Shown here piece after piece: positions 50,111 to 58,194 of a stretch of DNA of 64,000 nt. This DNA is from Halobellus captivus. GTDB lineage: Archaea; Halobacteriota; Halobacteria; Halobacteriales; Haloferacaceae. Within the stretch, counting starts at the first letter, position 1. Every line of letters starts with the position of its first letter. Location of the stretch: assembly GCF_003697845.1 (NCBI RefSeq), contig NZ_RDQE01000001.1, forward strand, positions 248,001 to 312,000, written 5' to 3'. Below the pieces are notes generated by a model that saw only the letters and a program-made list of their open reading frames with translations, did not search any database and had not been told where the DNA came from. Made by a program: the position numbers and the translations under genes.

Positions 50111-51223
50111 GTGACGACGAAACGCGAATACCGAGACGACTACGACGACGAGACCCTGTACATCCCGGGGCCGACGGAGGTCCGCGACGACGTCATCGAG
50201 GCGATGGCCCGGCCGATGTTCGGCCACCGCATGGACCGGATGACGGACCTCTATACGACCATCGTCGAGGACACGAAGGAGTTCCTCGGCACCGACAACG
50301 AGGTCGTGATCCTGACCGCCTCCGGCACCGAGTTCTGGGAGGCGTCGACGCTCAACCTCGTCGACGAGAACATTCTCGTTCCGACTTGTGGGAGCTTCAG
50401 CGAGCGCCACGCCAACGTCGCCGAGCGGCTCGGCAAGGACGTCGACCGCCTGGAGTACGAGTGGGGCGAGGCGGTCAAACCCGAGGACATCCGCGAACGC
50501 CTCGAGTCGTCGGACAAACACTACGACGTGGTCGCGACCGTGATGAACGAGTCCTCGACCGGCGTCCGGAACCCGATCGAGGAGATCGGCGACGTGGTCT
50601 CCGACTATCCGGACACGTACTTCGTCGTCGACGCGGTCTCCGCGCTTGGCGGCGACTACGTCGACATCGACGCCCACGGGATCGACGTCATCTTCGCGTC
50701 CAGCCAGAAGGCGTTCGCGATGCCGCCGGGGCTCGCGGTCTGTGTCGTCAGCGACGACGCCTATGACCGCGAGGTCGAGAAGGGCACCTCCTCGTGGTAC
50801 GGCGGCTTCCGCCGGACGATCGACTACTACGACCGGAAGGGCCAGACCCACTCGACGCCCGCCATCCCGATCATGTTGGCGTACCGCAAACAGATGAAAC
50901 ACATGCTCGAGGAGGGCCACCACGCCCGCGACGAGCGCCACCGCGAGATGACGGAGTACGTCCACGAGTGGGCCGGCGACCACTTCGCGATGTTCCCCGA
51001 GGAGGGCTACGAGTCGCAGACCGTCGCCTGTATCGAGAACACGCGGGGGATCGACGTGGCCGAAACCATCGAGACGGTGAGCGAGGAGTACGACATGGCC
51101 TTCTCGAACGGCTACGGCTCGCAGCTCGGCGAGGAGACCTTCCGTATCGGCCACATGGGCGAACACACCGTCGAGAGCGTGAAGGAGCTCACCGACGCCA
51201 TCGAGGACGTGGCGGGACTCTAG
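50111..51223 (+). CDS. Class V aminotransferase, possible phosphoserine aminotransferase
   Basis: A 370-residue PLP enzyme of the serine-pyruvate/alanine-glyoxylate type. TLYIPGPTEVRDDVIEAMARPMFGHR is the family opening, FVVDAVSALGG contains the PLP-pairing Asp, and FASSQKAFAMPPGLA holds the Schiff-base Lys. The end is GQLGEETFRIGHMG-like. In haloarchaea enzymes of this group carry out several transaminations. Since serA and serB are in the window, it could be the phosphoserine transaminase. The start is GTG at 50111; GTG at 50102 is also in frame, and no ATG is suitable. Confidence 0.85.
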   Translation: MTTKREYRDDYDDETLYIPGPTEVRDDVIEAMARPMFGHRMDRMTDLYTTIVEDTKEFLGTDNEVVILTASGTEFWEASTLNLVDENILVPTCGSFSERHANVAERLGKDVDRLEYEWGEAVKPEDIRERLESSDKHYDVVATVMNESSTGVRNPIEEIGDVVSDYPDTYFVVDAVSALGGDYVDIDAHGIDVIFASSQKAFAMPPGLAVCVVSDDAYDREVEKGTSSWYGGFRRTIDYYDRKGQTHSTPAIPIMLAYRKQMKHMLEEGHHARDERHREMTEYVHEWAGDHFAMFPEEGYESQTVACIENTRGIDVAETIETVSEEYDMAFSNGYGSQLGEETFRIGHMGEHTVESVKELTDAIEDVAGL

Positions 51224-51309
51224 GGACGGATACCCGTTTTCGGACGGATACGGGCTTCCGACCGACGCTCGCGACAAGATACTTGAATCCTCCCTCGGTG
51301 CTTCGAACC

Positions 51310-52545
51310 ATGGACCGCGATTCCCTCCGCGCGGCGCTCGAGCGATGGACCGACTCGGGAGTGGTCGACGAGGAGACCGCGACGCGGATCCGGGAGTTCG
51401 AACGGGAGCGGGAGGACCGGACCCCCGAAGCGGAAGAGGACGGCGAAGCGTCGGCGGACGACGACGAAGGATCCGACGAGCGTGGAGAGGCGGCCGACGA
51501 CGGAAGCCTCCTCGAGGAGAACCGGGTCGTCGTCGCGCTGGCGCTGATGGGCGGGGTCCTCGTCGCGGTCGGCGTCGGCGCGTACCTCTACGAGCGCTGG
51601 GAGTCGGTCCCGGTCCTCGCGCGGGTCGTGCTCCTCGTGGGGATACCCGTCGCCGCCGCGGGCGGCGGCGTGCGGCTGCGGGAGAACTCCCCCCGAACCG
51701 CACACGGGCTGTGGCTGCTCGCGGCGCTCTTCACCGGCGTGACGCTCTTCCGGCTCGCCGAGCTGACGGCGACGGTCGACGTCGACGCCGCGGAGCCGTG
51801 GCTGCTGGCGGCGTGGACCGGAGTCGCGGTCGCGATCGCCGCCGGTCTCGACTCGCGACCGATCGGGGGCGCGGGGGCGACCCTCGGCGCCGCGACCCTC
51901 CTGTCGGCGACCGATCCGGCGGAGTTCGTGCTCCTGTTCGGAGCCTACGGCGGGCTCGTCTACGCGGCCGGACTGTCCGCCGACGGCGATACCGACGGAC
52001 CCACCGCCGACGGCGACTCGGGTCTCCCGCGGTTCGCGGCGACGCTCCGCTGGGTCGGCGGCGCGTTCGCGGTGGCCGCGCTCGTGCCGATCGTCGCGGT
52101 CGGGTCGCCGCCGGAGGGCCTCTCCGCCGGGACGGTCCTGCTCGTCGCGGCGAGTTTCGTCGCGAGCGCGGTCGCGGTCGGCCGCGCCGGCGACGACCCG
52201 CTCGCTCGATACGCGAGCGCGCCCGCGGTCGTGGTCCCCGCGGCGGCCGTGACCGTCTGGGCCTTCGCCGGCCGCGTCGGCGACTTCGCGGGGTCACTCG
52301 TCGCGCTCGGCTGCCTGCTCGGCGTCGTGTTGGCGCTCGTCGTCGGGGCGGTCGGCCTCCGGGAGGCCGCGCCGGCGAACGTGGCCGCGCTCGGCTTCGT
52401 GCTCGGCGTGCTCGCCTTCCTCGTCGGGCCGGTCGGGGACGCGATCTCCGGATCGCTGGCGCTCGTCGTCGCCGGAACGGTCCTGCTCGCCGCGGGGCTC
52501 GGCGCCGAACGCGGTCGTCGAGCGGTGCTCGCGCGGATCGGATGA
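51310..52545 (+). CDS. DUF2157-type multi-helix membrane protein
   Basis: A 411-residue membrane protein. An N-terminal soluble part (MDRDSLRAALERWTDSGVVDEETATRIREFE, the DUF2157 start) and an acidic linker (residues 37-68) are followed by about 12 hydrophobic segments rich in Ala, Gly, Val and Leu. No catalytic motif. DUF2157 proteins are widespread in bacteria and archaea and of unknown function. A TATA-like GATACTTGAATC lies about 30 bases before the ATG. Confidence 0.8.
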   Translation: MDRDSLRAALERWTDSGVVDEETATRIREFEREREDRTPEAEEDGEASADDDEGSDERGEAADDGSLLEENRVVVALALMGGVLVAVGVGAYLYERWESVPVLARVVLLVGIPVAAAGGGVRLRENSPRTAHGLWLLAALFTGVTLFRLAELTATVDVDAAEPWLLAAWTGVAVAIAAGLDSRPIGGAGATLGAATLLSATDPAEFVLLFGAYGGLVYAAGLSADGDTDGPTADGDSGLPRFAATLRWVGGAFAVAALVPIVAVGSPPEGLSAGTVLLVAASFVASAVAVGRAGDDPLARYASAPAVVVPAAAVTVWAFAGRVGDFAGSLVALGCLLGVVLALVVGAVGLREAAPANVAALGFVLGVLAFLVGPVGDAISGSLALVVAGTVLLAAGLGAERGRRAVLARIG

Positions 52546-52587
52546 CCACTCTCGGGGGGAGCGTCGAGGACCGGCGATTCGGGGAGA

Positions 52588-53289
52588 TCAGACCGCGCCT
52601 GCGACCGCGTCGATCGCGGTCTCCCACAGCGAGACGCCGAACACGACGCTGGCGGCGAAGTCGAGCGCGAAGAAGCCGAACAGCCCCGCCCCGACGAAGT
52701 GCGCCTTCCGGAGGTCGAACCGGTGGGAGAAGCGGTGGAAGAAGTACGCGTTCGCGACGCTCACTGGGACGATAGCGAGCATCTCGCCGGTCCAGATGGC
52801 GGTCGGAAACGCGCCGTACTGGGTGGCCAGCGAGATGGTGACGAGTTGGGTCTTGTCGCCGAACTCGCCGAACGCCATCATCGCGAAGATGGGGAGGAAG
52901 CCGCCGAACCGGTTCGGCACCCGCCAGCCGAGCAGGGGGACCCGCACGTCGAGTTCGCCCCCGTCGGTCATCGGACCGGTGGTCGCCTCCGGGTCCGCGG
53001 CGTCGGGATCGGGGGCGCTCCGGAAGAGCAGGTACGCGAAGACGACGAACAACACCGCCGTCAGCGCGTCGAGATAGATCCCCGGCAACGCCGCGGTTAT
53101 CGCCCGACCGAACCGGATCTCGAGGACCGTCCAGCCGGCGAAGGCCGCCGTGGCCGCGCTCACGACGACGGCGGGGCGGTACCGCGTCGAGAGCCCGGCG
53201 ATCAGCAGTTGGACCTTCTCGCCGGGGAGGACCGCGAGCTGCGCGCCGGCGGCGATGAACAGGACGGTCAGCCACGTGGTCTCGGTCAT
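52588..53289 (-). CDS. GDT1/TMEM165-family cation transporter homologue
   Basis: A 233-residue membrane protein of UPF0016, which moves Mn2+ or Ca2+ out of the cytosol. The family has two repeats, each with the motif E-x-G-D-K/R-T/S. The second is intact: GEFGDKTQLV (142-147 region). The first is altered: LPGEKVQLLI, with Gly23-Glu24-Lys25 in place of EfGDKT, so the first acidic-motif Asp is replaced by Glu and the Glu upstream is missing. Six hydrophobic segments and a charged central loop (residues 92-120) match the family. Convergent with the DUF2157 gene. Confidence 0.85.
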   Translation of the reverse strand: MTETTWLTVLFIAAGAQLAVLPGEKVQLLIAGLSTRYRPAVVVSAATAAFAGWTVLEIRFGRAITAALPGIYLDALTAVLFVVFAYLLFRSAPDPDAADPEATTGPMTDGGELDVRVPLLGWRVPNRFGGFLPIFAMMAFGEFGDKTQLVTISLATQYGAFPTAIWTGEMLAIVPVSVANAYFFHRFSHRFDLRKAHFVGAGLFGFFALDFAASVVFGVSLWETAIDAVAGAV

Positions 53290-53428
53290 GCGTTACTCGT
53301 GGGGGGACGGACCGAACCGTTCCGATCGACGAACGCGATCGGTGAACCGACGCCGGAACGGAATGAACGATCGGTCAACAGGAGAGTTAGACACGACTAA
53401 AGAAGAGTTTTGGTTCCGCGGATCCGGC

Positions 53429-53728
53429 TCACAGCCAGAGGAGCTGGGCGTGTCTGGTCCCGTCGAACTCCAGAACCGCGTCCTCGTCGACGAGTCCGGC
53501 CTCGATCGCGACGCCGACCGCCTCCGAACCGACGAGATTTCCCACCTGCGCGCGATGGAGCGCGGCGACGACCGCCTCGGCGTCGGCCTCGACCGCGTCG
53601 TCGCCGCCGTAGAACTCCTCGCTCACCGAGAGGCTGGCGCGACCGTTGTCGTAGGTCTCGCCGAGGCAGCCGGCGTCACAGACGGAGACGAGGGTCCCTT
53701 CGGGCGTCTCCCGCTCGCGAAGCAGCAT
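53429..53728 (-). CDS. DUF424 family protein
   Basis: A 99-residue archaea-specific protein. The sequence LVSVCDAGCLGETYDNGRASLSVSEEFYGGD, then AVVAALHRAQVGNLVGSEAVGVAIEAGLVD, is characteristic of DUF424, which has a conserved pair of cysteines at about 17 and 21. The family is nearly universal in archaea and usually near translation-related or nucleotide genes; its function is unknown. It directly follows the TPR gene stop (adjacent codons). Confidence 0.88.
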   Translation of the reverse strand: MLLRERETPEGTLVSVCDAGCLGETYDNGRASLSVSEEFYGGDDAVEADAEAVVAALHRAQVGNLVGSEAVGVAIEAGLVDEDAVLEFDGTRHAQLLWL

Positions 53729-54610
53729 CTAGAAGCCCTCTGGACCCTCACCCTGAAGCTCGCGTTCCGGCTCGCCCGCCTCGGGACTTGCGCCGCGACC
53801 GCCCGCGCCGCCACGACCGGGCTGGCCGCCGCGACCGCCCTGACCGCCCGGACCGGGCGCGCGTCCGGTCTGCTCCTCGACCAGCTCCTCTTCGGCCTCG
53901 CGACGGATCTCCTCGGCGCGGTCGGCGACCTCCTCGGCCCGCTCGTGTTCGCCCGCCTCCTCCAGCGCGCGGGCCTTCTCCTCCAACACGCCGGCGTCGC
54001 GGTAGCCGAGGCGGATCGCGTTGTCGAAGCAGTTGACGGCGTCCTCGTGGAGACCGCGCTCGACGAGCAGGAACCCGCGGTTGTACCACGCCTGTGCGAA
54101 GCGCGGGTCGATCTCGACGGCGCGCTCGGCGTGTTCGAGCGCCTGCTCGTGGCGGCCGAACTCCCAGAGCGCGTACGCGAGGTTGGTCTCGGCGGTCGCG
54201 GCGTGCTCGGAGTCGTCGTCGATGCGCAACGCCTCCTGGTAGGCGCCGATCGCCTCGTCGTACTCCTCGAGTTCCGCGTGGGCCGCGCCCTTGTTCACCC
54301 ACGCCTCCTGGGCCTCCAGTGAGTCCTCGTCGGCGAACCGGGCGGCACGCTCGAACGTCTCGGTCGCCTCCTCGAACCGGTTTATCCCCATGTAGGAGAG
54401 CCCGACGTCGATCAGTCGCTCGACGTCGACGACGTCGCTCTCGACGTTCCGGCGGTCGAGCACGTCCGTGAGCACCCGCGAGTCGACGGGATCGACGGTG
54501 GTCGGGTCCGCGTCCAGCTCCTCGGGATCGAGGGTGAACTCCTCGTAGTCGGCGTCGACGCCCTGGCCCGCGGAGAACTCGTGGCGGTCCGCGTCGCGCT
54601 CGTCGGTCAT
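53729..54610 (-). CDS. TPR-repeat protein with Gly/Arg-rich tail
   Basis: A 293-residue soluble protein. About five tetratricopeptide repeats occupy residues 60-230 (for example AWVNKGAAHAELEEYDEAIGAYQEAL and AWYNRGFLLVERGLHEDAVNCFDNAI). It ends in a disordered tail with GGQGGRGGQPGRGGAGGRG followed by acidic residues. RGG-like tails bind RNA or mediate assembly in other proteins; here that is inference. It is first in a two-gene unit with DUF424. ATG at 54610 preferred over one seven codons upstream. Confidence 0.85.
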   Translation of the reverse strand: MTDERDADRHEFSAGQGVDADYEEFTLDPEELDADPTTVDPVDSRVLTDVLDRRNVESDVVDVERLIDVGLSYMGINRFEEATETFERAARFADEDSLEAQEAWVNKGAAHAELEEYDEAIGAYQEALRIDDDSEHAATAETNLAYALWEFGRHEQALEHAERAVEIDPRFAQAWYNRGFLLVERGLHEDAVNCFDNAIRLGYRDAGVLEEKARALEEAGEHERAEEVADRAEEIRREAEEELVEEQTGRAPGPGGQGGRGGQPGRGGAGGRGASPEAGEPERELQGEGPEGF

Positions 54611-54696
54611 ATACCCGGATCTGTCGGTCACGGCGGGTAAGCGTTACGTCGGCGGGACGAACGATCGTCATGTGGAAAGTTACCACGAGGCAGGCT

Positions 54697-54710
54697 AAAA
54701 CGGTCGTTTT
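54697..54710. promoter_or_regulatory. Palindrome in divergent TPR/S49 intergenic region
   Basis: AAAACG-GT-CGTTTT, a perfect 14-base palindrome, lies 49 bases before the S49 start and 87 before the TPR start. A GTTATGTG TATA-like sequence follows (54724-54731), about 28-35 bases ahead of the S49 ATG. Operator use is inferred. Confidence 0.4.
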
Positions 54711-54758
54711 CGCCTACCCGGAGCGTTATGTGATCGGACCGAGTGCTGTTACTCGGTA

Positions 54759-55754
54759 ATGTCAACAGACAAGCTCTCCACGGCCATCACGCCGCGACGA
54801 CGGGTCGCGGCCGTCGTGTTGGCCGCCGCGTTGCTCGGGGCAGTCGTCGCACCGAGCGTGTACGCGGCGACCAACGAAACGACCGATACGGTGGCCGTCG
54901 TCGAAATCGAAGGCCCCGTGAACACGGCCCTCGCCGACGACGTCGAAAGCGAACTCGCAGCGATCCGCGGCAACGACTCCGTCGGTGCCGTCGTCCTGAA
55001 GATCGACACGCCCGGCGGCGCGCCGGTCGCGTCCGAACGCATGTACAAGGCGGTCCAGCGCACGAGCCAGCAGATGCCGGTGATCGCGAGCGTCCAGGCG
55101 ATGAGCGCTTCCGGCGGCTACTACGCGATGGCGCCCGCCGACGACATCTACGTCCTGCCGACCTCGCAGGTCGGGAGCATCGGACTGAACGCACCCAGCC
55201 CGCAGACGATCGCGCCCGTCACCGGGCCGAGCGGCCCGGACAAGGCCGGCGGCAACGAGATCCAGGGATGGGCCGAACAGCAGACGCTCGCCGACACCTT
55301 CGTCGACGCGATGATGGCCGAACGCGGCGACGAGTTCGAGATGCCCCGCGAGGAGGTCGCACAGGCGGACGTCTATCTCGGCACGGAGGCGGTGCAGAAC
55401 GGCTTCGCCGACGAGATCGGCTCGCTCAACGAGGCGGTCCACGAGGCCGCGACTCGCGCCGATCTCGGCGACTATCGGGTCGACACCCGCGAGACCGGGC
55501 CCGATACCGGCCTCCCGATCCTGCTCCGAACCGATTCGCAGGTCGTCGCGGTGTACGCGAACGACCCGGGTTACGCCGACGTCGAGCCGATGCCCTCCAC
55601 GTACGTCCACCTCGAGGCGGTCCCGCACGTCGACACGGTGGAGCGGTTCTCCGGGAGCGATCTCGGAGTCGACGAAGCGACCGCCGACGGAGGCGGAACC
55701 GGTCCCGCCGCGAACGACACCGCGGCCTCCCTGAACGGGGGTGTCTCCGCGTGA
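54759..55754 (+). CDS. S49 (SppA/ClpP-like) membrane-associated serine peptidase
   Basis: A 331-residue extracytoplasmic protease with an N-terminal signal or anchor (basic RRR, then VAAVVLAAALLGAVVAPSVYA). The ClpP/crotonase fold is seen with VVLKIDTPGGAPVASERMYK, the nucleophile Ser118 in MSASGGYYAMAPAD, and the general-base Lys, probably Lys162 in SGPDKAGGN. The C-terminal 150 residues are of unknown fold. Such enzymes digest signal peptides or membrane proteins. It overlaps the next gene by GTGA, so the two proteins likely act together. Confidence 0.87.
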   Translation: MSTDKLSTAITPRRRVAAVVLAAALLGAVVAPSVYAATNETTDTVAVVEIEGPVNTALADDVESELAAIRGNDSVGAVVLKIDTPGGAPVASERMYKAVQRTSQQMPVIASVQAMSASGGYYAMAPADDIYVLPTSQVGSIGLNAPSPQTIAPVTGPSGPDKAGGNEIQGWAEQQTLADTFVDAMMAERGDEFEMPREEVAQADVYLGTEAVQNGFADEIGSLNEAVHEAATRADLGDYRVDTRETGPDTGLPILLRTDSQVVAVYANDPGYADVEPMPSTYVHLEAVPHVDTVERFSGSDLGVDEATADGGGTGPAANDTAASLNGGVSA

Positions 55755-56818
55755 GCCGTCTCGGCGTCCTCGCGGTCGCGTTCCTCGTGACGTTCGCGAC
55801 GATCGCCGGCGGCGCGGCGATCGCCGGCTACGCGACCGCCGATAGCGCGGCACCCGCACCGGAGATCGAGAACGAACACTACCAGTCGGCGGACGCGATC
55901 GAGGACGACGACCCTGGCGAGGCGAACGTGACGATGGAAAGCGACGCGGAGTCACAGACGATCGTCATCGACCCCGGAATCGAGGCAGCCGGCGGCAGCG
56001 TGGCGGCCAGCCCGCTGGCGCTCATCGGGTTCGGCGGCCCCGAGGTCACGGACCGCGACGTTCGGCCGCTGGCGAACGCTCTCATCGAGAACGGCCACGA
56101 CGTCCGGATCTACACGCCCGACCCGAGCAGTCAGCAGCACCTGACCCGACCGGGCGAGACGGGCCCCACGCCGCTCGGCGAGGACCTCGCCGAGGCGGAC
56201 GCGTTCGTCACGTTCCGGACCGACTACGACGAGGACCAGCTCTCGGAGATCGAGACGTTCGTCGAGGAGGACGGTCGAGTCCTGCTGGCGACCGAGCCCG
56301 ACACCGCGTTCGACGAGCCGGGGGCGGCATCGCTCGACGCCACGCTCGGGACCACCACGGAGCCGGGGTACGTGTACAACATGAACGAGAACGACCTCAA
56401 CTACCAGCGGGTGTACGCGGAGCCGACCGGCGACTCCGCGCTGACCGAGGGGGTCGACCGCGCGATGTTCTCGACGGCGACCCCCGTCGGGACGGTCGCC
56501 GACGGCGGCGACGAGTTCCGCCCGATCGACGGCAGCGAGCTGTCGACGACGCGGGCGGCGACCGACGCACCTCTCCTGGTCCGTGACGGCGGCGTCGTGG
56601 CGGTGGGCGACGGCGACTTCCTCTCGCCGGAGAACGCCCAGCGCGCCGACAACGACGTGCTGATCGGGAACCTGGCGGACTTCCTCGTGGAGAACGACCG
56701 GGACCCGGAGACGCAGCCGCCGGAGACGCAACCGGAGGAACCGACAGGCCCGACGGGCCCGACCCAGCCGCCGACGCAACCGACCCAGCCGAGCGAGCCG
56801 ACGAACGAGACGGCCTGA
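55751..56818 (+). CDS. Secreted/anchored partner of S49 peptidase, Pro/Thr-rich tail
   Basis: A 355-residue extracellular protein with an N-terminal signal or anchor (LGVLAVAFLVTFATIAGGAAIAGYA). The middle shows a Rossmann-like domain of DUF4350 or glutamine-amidotransferase-like type: LALIGFGGPEVTDRDVRPLANALIENGHDVRIYT, then ADAFVTFRTDYDEDQLSEIETFVEEDGRVLLAT. No catalytic Cys or His is obvious. The last 35 residues are Pro/Thr/Glu-rich, a likely glycosylated stalk. The start is GTG, overlapping the peptidase stop. Function unknown; a substrate-recognition or regulatory role for the peptidase is inferred. Confidence 0.78.
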   Translation: MSRLGVLAVAFLVTFATIAGGAAIAGYATADSAAPAPEIENEHYQSADAIEDDDPGEANVTMESDAESQTIVIDPGIEAAGGSVAASPLALIGFGGPEVTDRDVRPLANALIENGHDVRIYTPDPSSQQHLTRPGETGPTPLGEDLAEADAFVTFRTDYDEDQLSEIETFVEEDGRVLLATEPDTAFDEPGAASLDATLGTTTEPGYVYNMNENDLNYQRVYAEPTGDSALTEGVDRAMFSTATPVGTVADGGDEFRPIDGSELSTTRAATDAPLLVRDGGVVAVGDGDFLSPENAQRADNDVLIGNLADFLVENDRDPETQPPETQPEEPTGPTGPTQPPTQPTQPSEPTNETA

Positions 56819-56983
56819 GGATCGCCGTCCGGGTCGTCGTCGAACCGCACTCGAATCCGTTTTTTCGGTCGAACGACGCTCGAGAGTCCCCGACGCGTCG
56901 ACGTCGATGATCGCCGACGGGGACCGACGGTGGTGGCTCGGCGGAAGTTATGACTACCCGGCGACCGGATCCCGCAGGCGTCC

Positions 56984-57601
56984 ATGTCATCGTCGCCCTC
57001 GACGTCCGTCCGGGCGTTCCTCGCCGTCGAACTGCCCGACGACCTCGCGGAGCCGATCGCCGAGACCCAGTCGTCCCTCGAGGGGGCGGCGGGGATCCGG
57101 ACCACCGATCCGAAGCAAGCGCACCTCACCCTGAAGTTCCTCGGCGACGTCGCCGTCGACGACCTCGACGACGTGCGCGCCGCGGTCGAGCGCTCGGTCG
57201 ACCGCGCCGGCGTCACTCCCTTCGACTGTGCGATCGAGGGACTCGGCGTCTTTCCCTCGCTCGAGTACGTCTCGGTCGTCTGGGTCGGGGTGGAGGAAGG
57301 GGCCGACGATCTGACGCGGCTCCACGAGGCGTTGGAGGCGGAGACGACGGCGCTCGGGTTCGACCCCGAGGACCACGACTTCACCCCGCACGTCACCGTC
57401 GCGCGGATGGACGACGCGCGCGGGAAGGACCTGGTTCAGCGGGTCGTCCGCGAGGAACGCCCGGAGATCGGGAGCTTCACCGTGGAGGAGGTCGCGCTGA
57501 TCGAGTCGACGCTGACCGACGAGGGGCCGATCTACGAGCCGATCAGGCGGTTCGCGCTCGGATCCAAGTCGGGGATCGACGACGAGGTGTCGCGGACGTG
57601 A
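56984..57601 (+). CDS. thpR: RNA 2',3'-cyclic phosphodiesterase ThpR
   Basis: A 205-residue 2H-family enzyme (also called LigT). Both catalytic motifs are intact: QAHLTLKFLG (His47) and TPHVTVARMD (His136). The start RAFLAVELPDDLAE and the final SFTVEEVALIESTL are typical. It hydrolyses 2',3'-cyclic ends or 2'-5' bonds, in RNA processing and repair. It is distinct from the second 2H protein at 14630. Confidence 0.93.
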   Translation: MSSSPSTSVRAFLAVELPDDLAEPIAETQSSLEGAAGIRTTDPKQAHLTLKFLGDVAVDDLDDVRAAVERSVDRAGVTPFDCAIEGLGVFPSLEYVSVVWVGVEEGADDLTRLHEALEAETTALGFDPEDHDFTPHVTVARMDDARGKDLVQRVVREERPEIGSFTVEEVALIESTLTDEGPIYEPIRRFALGSKSGIDDEVSRT

Positions 57602-57606
57602 AGCGA

Positions 57607-58194
57607 CTACGCTACGGCCGATATCGCGGCCTCGACGCCGGCTTCGGCCGCGTCTCGGTCGCCACCACGACCGACCAACACGACGGCGTTTCCATCGACC
57701 CGTCCGCTCCAAAGCAGGTAGGTCACGCCACCGGTCTCACCGCCGACGAACGTGACGTCGCGATCCTCGACGACCGTCGTGTATTGCCTGTCCGTCTGTG
57801 AACCGAACACCTCACGCAGATACGTTTCCGCCGCCGTCGCTGACTCCGCCGGAGTCACGACGAGACGATCCGCGTCGACATCCGGTGTAGGTGCGGCATC
57901 GACGGCGTCGATGGTGTCGTCCTCCGGCGTCGCCTCCTCGAGTGGTTGATACTCGAAGGAGGGACGCGGATCGATCCGATCGATCCGGTCGTAGTGCTCC
58001 GAGAGCGACGAAATGAGTCCCGAGTACGCACTGAACGAGTCGTCCGTTTCCTGCGTCCCGTCGTAGTCGTCCGAAGAACCATCGCCCGTTTCCTGGTCGT
58101 CGACCTCCTCGCTCCGATCGCGAAAGTAGAGTTCAGCACCGCCAACGACACCGGTCAAGGCGAGAACAGCCAACAGATCTCGACGATGAGTCAT
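57607..58194 (-). CDS. Small exported/anchored protein of accessory pair
   Basis: A 195-residue protein with an N-terminal Tat-like or anchor segment (RRDLLAVLALTGVVGGAEL), then an acidic Asp/Glu/Ser-rich linker. The C-terminal half has alternating hydrophobic strands (DADRLVVTPAES, RQYTTVVEDRDVTFVGGETGGVTYLLW, NAVVLVGRGG) that look like a small beta-rich or ferredoxin-like domain. No family recognised. It overlaps the larger gene upstream by ATGA, so it is made together with it. Its composition, less GC-rich than the surroundings, suggests recent acquisition. Confidence 0.7.
   Translation of the reverse strand: MTHRRDLLAVLALTGVVGGAELYFRDRSEEVDDQETGDGSSDDYDGTQETDDSFSAYSGLISSLSEHYDRIDRIDPRPSFEYQPLEEATPEDDTIDAVDAAPTPDVDADRLVVTPAESATAAETYLREVFGSQTDRQYTTVVEDRDVTFVGGETGGVTYLLWSGRVDGNAVVLVGRGGDRDAAEAGVEAAISAVA

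Noticed and set aside
54670-54759. 29-codon frame whose TAA overlaps the S49 ATG (TAATG)
   Set aside because: The overlap is attractive, but it is short, contains the palindrome, and has no TATA at its own start. Chance is the simplest reading.
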